Assembly: GCA_003159055.1 (NCBI GenBank)
Contig: PMLH01000516.1
Coordinates: 2,274-18,019 of the forward strand
Direction: 5' to 3'
Length of the DNA stretch: 15,746 bases
Origin: Myxococcales bacterium
GTDB lineage: Bacteria > Myxococcota > Polyangia > Fen-1088
The notes beneath the pieces were generated by a model that worked only from the letters and a program-made list of their open reading frames with translations, was not told where the DNA came from and made no database searches. A program made the translations under genes and the position numbers. Positions 13,596 to 15,746 of the stretch are shown here, in pieces. Within the stretch, counting starts at the first letter, position 1; each line of letters starts with the position of its first letter.

Positions 13596-13755
13596 GGAAC
13601 AATGCTCCTAGTCGCGCGGTTCCCATGATCGCGTAGGCGTAGGCGGGCTTTGCCCGCCGAAGCCAGACCGCGGGAGCATCTGGGAACCCTCCCAGGGTTC
13701 CCATTACAGCGGCCCGGTGACCTTGCTTCCAACGTTCGACGAGAATTCTCAGCAT
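13576..13755 (-). CDS. 59-codon ORF starting from a duplicated hyfH-like start; possible leader or gene remnant
   Basis: ATG 13755 opens a frame that begins MLRILVERWKQGHR, nearly the start of the ferredoxin fusion, then diverges through palindromic DNA and stops at TGA 13578-13576, 20 bp inside the real fusion gene. GAGAGGG (13769-13763) sits 7 nt before its ATG and overlaps the stop of the large-subunit gene, so it should be translated at least weakly. After residue 14 nothing resembles a protein family. It may be a remnant of a partial duplication or insertion. Because its stop lies just past the downstream start, it could couple translation into the fusion gene. Function is unproven. Confidence 0.35.
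   Translation of the reverse strand: MLRILVERWKQGHRAAVMGTLGGFPDAPAVWLRRAKPAYAYAIMGTARLGALFHAENSR
13642..13658. repeat. Palindrome GGCGGGC-TTT-GCCCGCC
   Basis: A perfect 7-bp stem with a 3-nt loop sits in the spacer before the ferredoxin fusion gene. Its core and the CTACGCC flank on the minus strand resemble the palindrome at 5783-5799, suggesting a REP-like dispersed element. Confidence 0.6.
13681..13703. repeat. Palindrome TGGGAACCCT-CCC-AGGGTTCCCA
   Basis: A perfect 10-bp stem with a 3-nt loop. One arm overlaps GGTTCCCAT at 13696-13704, which recurs as a direct repeat at 13618-13626. The two palindromes and the 9-bp repeats account for most of the DNA between the two copies of the duplicated gene start. 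Confidence 0.75.
13714..13755 (-). repeat. Repeat copy A: duplicated gene start
   Basis: This is a 42-bp near-copy (36 of 42) of the start of the ferredoxin fusion gene at 13554-13595. It lies 12 bp after the large-subunit stop, where the fusion gene would be expected to begin in a compact operon. Confidence 0.85.
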
Positions 13756-13767
13756 GCGTTCACCCTC

Positions 13768-15288
13768 TCAAAGGTCATGCCCACAGTAGGAAAGGTTGAA
13801 GCTCTTGTTGCAAATCGGAAAGTCGGAGATCTGCTGATCGCGCAGGGCCATGGCCAGGCCGGCCCAGTTGTGGAAGGAGGGGTCCACGACTTTGTAGGCC
13901 GAGAATCGCCCTTGCGCGCCAGTCATAGCCACGTGACAGATTTCTCCGCGCCAGCCTTCCACCAGCGACACGCAGAGCGAGTCGGGCTTGGGCGGAGGGC
14001 AATCCACCCGCGAAGGTCCTGCCGGTAGCTCCTTCAGTTGGGTACGCAAGAACACCACCGAGCGCTCGATCTCGAGCCAGCGCAAAAAGGCGCGCGCGAA
14101 AACGTCGCCGGTATGGAAGGTGGAAATCGGAATGTGCACGAACTGGAAGATGCCGAAGGGGTGGTGCGTACGCACGTCCCGGCGCAGGCCGCACGCTCGC
14201 GCGGCGGGACCGACCAGACCCAAGTCGCGCGCGGTTTCTTCGCTGACCTTGCCCACGTCCTCGAAACGCGCTTGCACCGAGCCAGTGTGCCACAGCAGTT
14301 TGGCGGCCCCTTGTACGTCCCGGTAGGCTGCCTCCAGGCGTTCTAGCACCTGCGCCACGCGATCTTTGTCGACATCGAAGCCGATGCCCCCAGGCCGGAT
14401 CAAGCCGCGGCCGAAGCGGTTGCCGCAAAGAAGGGCCGTGATGTTGAGGAAGTCGCCACGCAGGCGTCCACAGAACGAGGCGGTGGGCAGGTAGCCGATA
14501 TCGCCGGCCAAGGCGCCCAAGTCGCCGGTGTGATTGGCCAGGCGTTCGAGCTCAAGGGCAACTCCGCGCAGGGCCAGCGCGCGGGCGGAGGTGCGGCACC
14601 CGGACAGGCCTTCCAGAGCTTGGCAGTAGGCGCTGGCGTGTCCCACCGTGGTGTCGCCCGCCAGGGTTTCCATGTGATGGATGGTGCGTTTGCTTGGGCC
14701 GCCGGCCAGGGTCTTCTCGATGCCACGGTGTTGGTAGCCAAGCGATATTTCCAGATGGAAGACGTGCTCGCCATGGCACTGAAAGCGGAAGTGGCCGGGC
14801 TCGATGACACCGGCGTGCACTGGACCCACGGCCACCTCGTGAATTTCCTCACCCTCGACGCGGTAGAAGTCGGTCACGCCCACGACGGGGTGCTCGCCGT
14901 CGGCGCGGCCAAAAGCGTCCGGCCCAGATCGGTAGGCTTTGTGGAAGCGCACCGGCTTCCACCACGGGTGCCCTTCGGGGACGAGCCCCCATTGCTCGCC
15001 CAGCTCACGCTCGAACAGGTGCACTTGCGGACATTCCGGCGTCATGGACGGAAAGCTGCTTCCTTCGATGGTGGCCCGTGCGACTTCCAGCAGGCCATCG
15101 TTGTCCGAGGCGAGCACGACGCAAAGCTCGATGGCCGCGCCCATGGGGCGGCCGAACATGGCAACCACGCGGCCATTGCGCGAAGGCGCGGCAATGACCG
15201 CCTGGCGCAGCTCGGTGAAGGGAAATTGCGGAACTTGGTGCATCGGCACCGAGATCCCATTTCGCAACGCTAACCCGTGGGTGCTCAT
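13768..15288 (-). CDS. Hydrogenase-like large subunit (HyfG/HycE/NuoCD-type) lacking NiFe-site cysteines, Ehr complex
   Basis: The 506-aa protein fuses a NuoC-like N-terminal domain (about 15-140) to a NuoD/hydrogenase large-subunit domain (about 155-506), as in HycE and HyfG. Family landmarks include GEHVFHLEISLGYQHRGIEK and VALELERLANHTGDLGALAG. In group 4 [NiFe] hydrogenases the L1 motif RxCGxCxxxH holds two metal-binding Cys. Here the aligned segment is TLAGDTTVGH, with Ala210 and Thr213 in their places. The C-terminus ends DFPICNKSFNLSYCGHDL, not DPCxxCxxH/R, so at most one Cys is left. A NiFe centre is therefore unlikely. Complex I-like hydrogenase relatives without the site are known as energy-converting hydrogenase-related (Ehr) complexes. 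Its ATG overlaps the TGA of the HyfF-like gene as ATGA, showing translational coupling. The natural reactant is unknown. Confidence 0.93.
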   Translation of the reverse strand: MSTHGLALRNGISVPMHQVPQFPFTELRQAVIAAPSRNGRVVAMFGRPMGAAIELCVVLASDNDGLLEVARATIEGSSFPSMTPECPQVHLFERELGEQWGLVPEGHPWWKPVRFHKAYRSGPDAFGRADGEHPVVGVTDFYRVEGEEIHEVAVGPVHAGVIEPGHFRFQCHGEHVFHLEISLGYQHRGIEKTLAGGPSKRTIHHMETLAGDTTVGHASAYCQALEGLSGCRTSARALALRGVALELERLANHTGDLGALAGDIGYLPTASFCGRLRGDFLNITALLCGNRFGRGLIRPGGIGFDVDKDRVAQVLERLEAAYRDVQGAAKLLWHTGSVQARFEDVGKVSEETARDLGLVGPAARACGLRRDVRTHHPFGIFQFVHIPISTFHTGDVFARAFLRWLEIERSVVFLRTQLKELPAGPSRVDCPPPKPDSLCVSLVEGWRGEICHVAMTGAQGRFSAYKVVDPSFHNWAGLAMALRDQQISDFPICNKSFNLSYCGHDL

Positions 15289-15746
15289 GGATTCATCTCG
15301 ATGAAGCCCGCGGCCTGGTGAAGGGCGTGGCTGAGCGGTGGCGGCACGTACACGCCCAGCAACAACACCAAACCCAGGAACATGATGATGGGGGCGACGG
15401 TGAAAAAGTTGTCCTTGTATCCGCTGGCCTTGGCCTTGGCCGAGGGTTCGCCTTGAACCACGGCGAATACGGTTGAGCTCATGCCCACGAACACGACGAA
15501 GAGCATGAGCAGGAACAGCCCGGCGATCCAGAAGCGCCCGGCCGCGACGGCCGCGCGCAGTATGGTGAACTCGCTAAAGAAGGGACCGAACGGCGGCGAC
15601 CCGGTGATGGCGAAAAATCCGGCCAAGAAGAGCGCGCCGGTGACGGGCAGGCGACGGATGGCGCCGCTGACCTCTTCGATTCGTTTGCTGCCATAGCAGC
15701 GGTGAATGTTGGCTGCGGCCAGGAAGAGCACGCCCTTGGTCAGGCC
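15285..15746 (-). CDS. HyfF-like proton-translocating membrane subunit, C-terminal part (5' end outside window)
   Basis: The frame is open to the right edge and ends at TGA 15287-15285. It gives the last 153 residues of a NuoL/M/N-, MrpD- and HyfF-type antiporter-like subunit. The visible part has LTKGVLFLAAANIH, with a Lys in a membrane helix as is usual for the proton path. It continues with LPVTGALFLAGFFAITGSPP and FGPFFSEF, the typical HyfF stretch, and several hydrophobic helices. The last segment, GVYVPPPLSHALHQAAG, resembles the C-terminal tail of HyfF. The protein would move H+ or Na+ across the inner membrane, coupled to the redox arm made by the next two genes. It overlaps the large-subunit start by 4 bp. 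Further Ehr genes are expected to the right. Confidence 0.92.
   Translation of the reverse strand, partial: GLTKGVLFLAAANIHRCYGSKRIEEVSGAIRRLPVTGALFLAGFFAITGSPPFGPFFSEFTILRAAVAAGRFWIAGLFLLMLFVVFVGMSSTVFAVVQGEPSAKAKASGYKDNFFTVAPIIMFLGLVLLLGVYVPPPLSHALHQAAGFIEMNP

Overview
The window is GC-rich, gene-dense bacterial DNA. Cys-rich lipoproteins with a glycine linker, a CBM9-like domain, stacked second-messenger proteins and a hydrogenase-like membrane complex suggest a deltaproteobacterium in the old sense, most likely Myxococcota. That assignment is inference; there is no rRNA or other marker here. No tRNA, CRISPR array, transposase or phage gene was recognised.

Layout, left to right. (1) The 3' end of a Cu,Zn superoxide dismutase gene, then a 573-aa lipoprotein (338-2059) with seven CGxxGxxCC repeats and a C-terminal CBM9-like domain. 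(2) A signalling block: a minus-strand class III nucleotide cyclase with an N-terminal PD-(D/E)xK nuclease-like domain, divergent from an HDOD-GGDEF diguanylate cyclase (3408-4940). (3) A minus-strand pair: a membrane-anchored triple-PASTA protein and a sugar-nucleotidyltransferase/left-handed beta-helix protein whose usual NGD motif reads NGK. (4) A periplasmic-binding-protein-like sensor with no signal peptide (6997-7899), behind a near-identical pair of 22-bp repeats, then a small PilZ protein with a good sigma70-type promoter. (5) Housekeeping genes: pdxA, a small TerB-like helical protein, folK and a ZIP metal transporter. (6) A second small Cys-rich lipoprotein. (7) A minus-strand operon running in from the right edge: HyfF-like proton channel subunit, HyfG/NuoCD-like large subunit, a fused HyfH-HyfI (ferredoxin plus NuoB-like) protein, then an HTH-EIIA regulator.

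The last operon keeps the hyfF-G-H-I order of group 4 membrane-bound [NiFe] hydrogenases. Its large subunit lacks both cysteines of the L1 motif, and its C-terminus is not DPCxxCxxH/R. This fits an energy-converting hydrogenase-related (Ehr) complex, an ion-translocating relative of complex I that probably does not make or oxidise H2. Between the large subunit and the ferredoxin fusion lies a 160-bp oddity: the first 14 codons of the fusion gene occur a second time, with their own Shine-Dalgarno, followed by palindromes and 9-bp direct repeats. The result is a 59-codon ORF that ends inside the real gene.

The second-messenger genes could form a local circuit: the GGDEF protein (intact active site and I-site) makes c-di-GMP, the PilZ protein (intact RxxxR and DxSxxG) would bind it, and the atypical cyclase would make a cyclic nucleotide of uncertain base. 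Five convergent gene pairs are packed tightly; three have a gap of 3 bp or less, or overlap.
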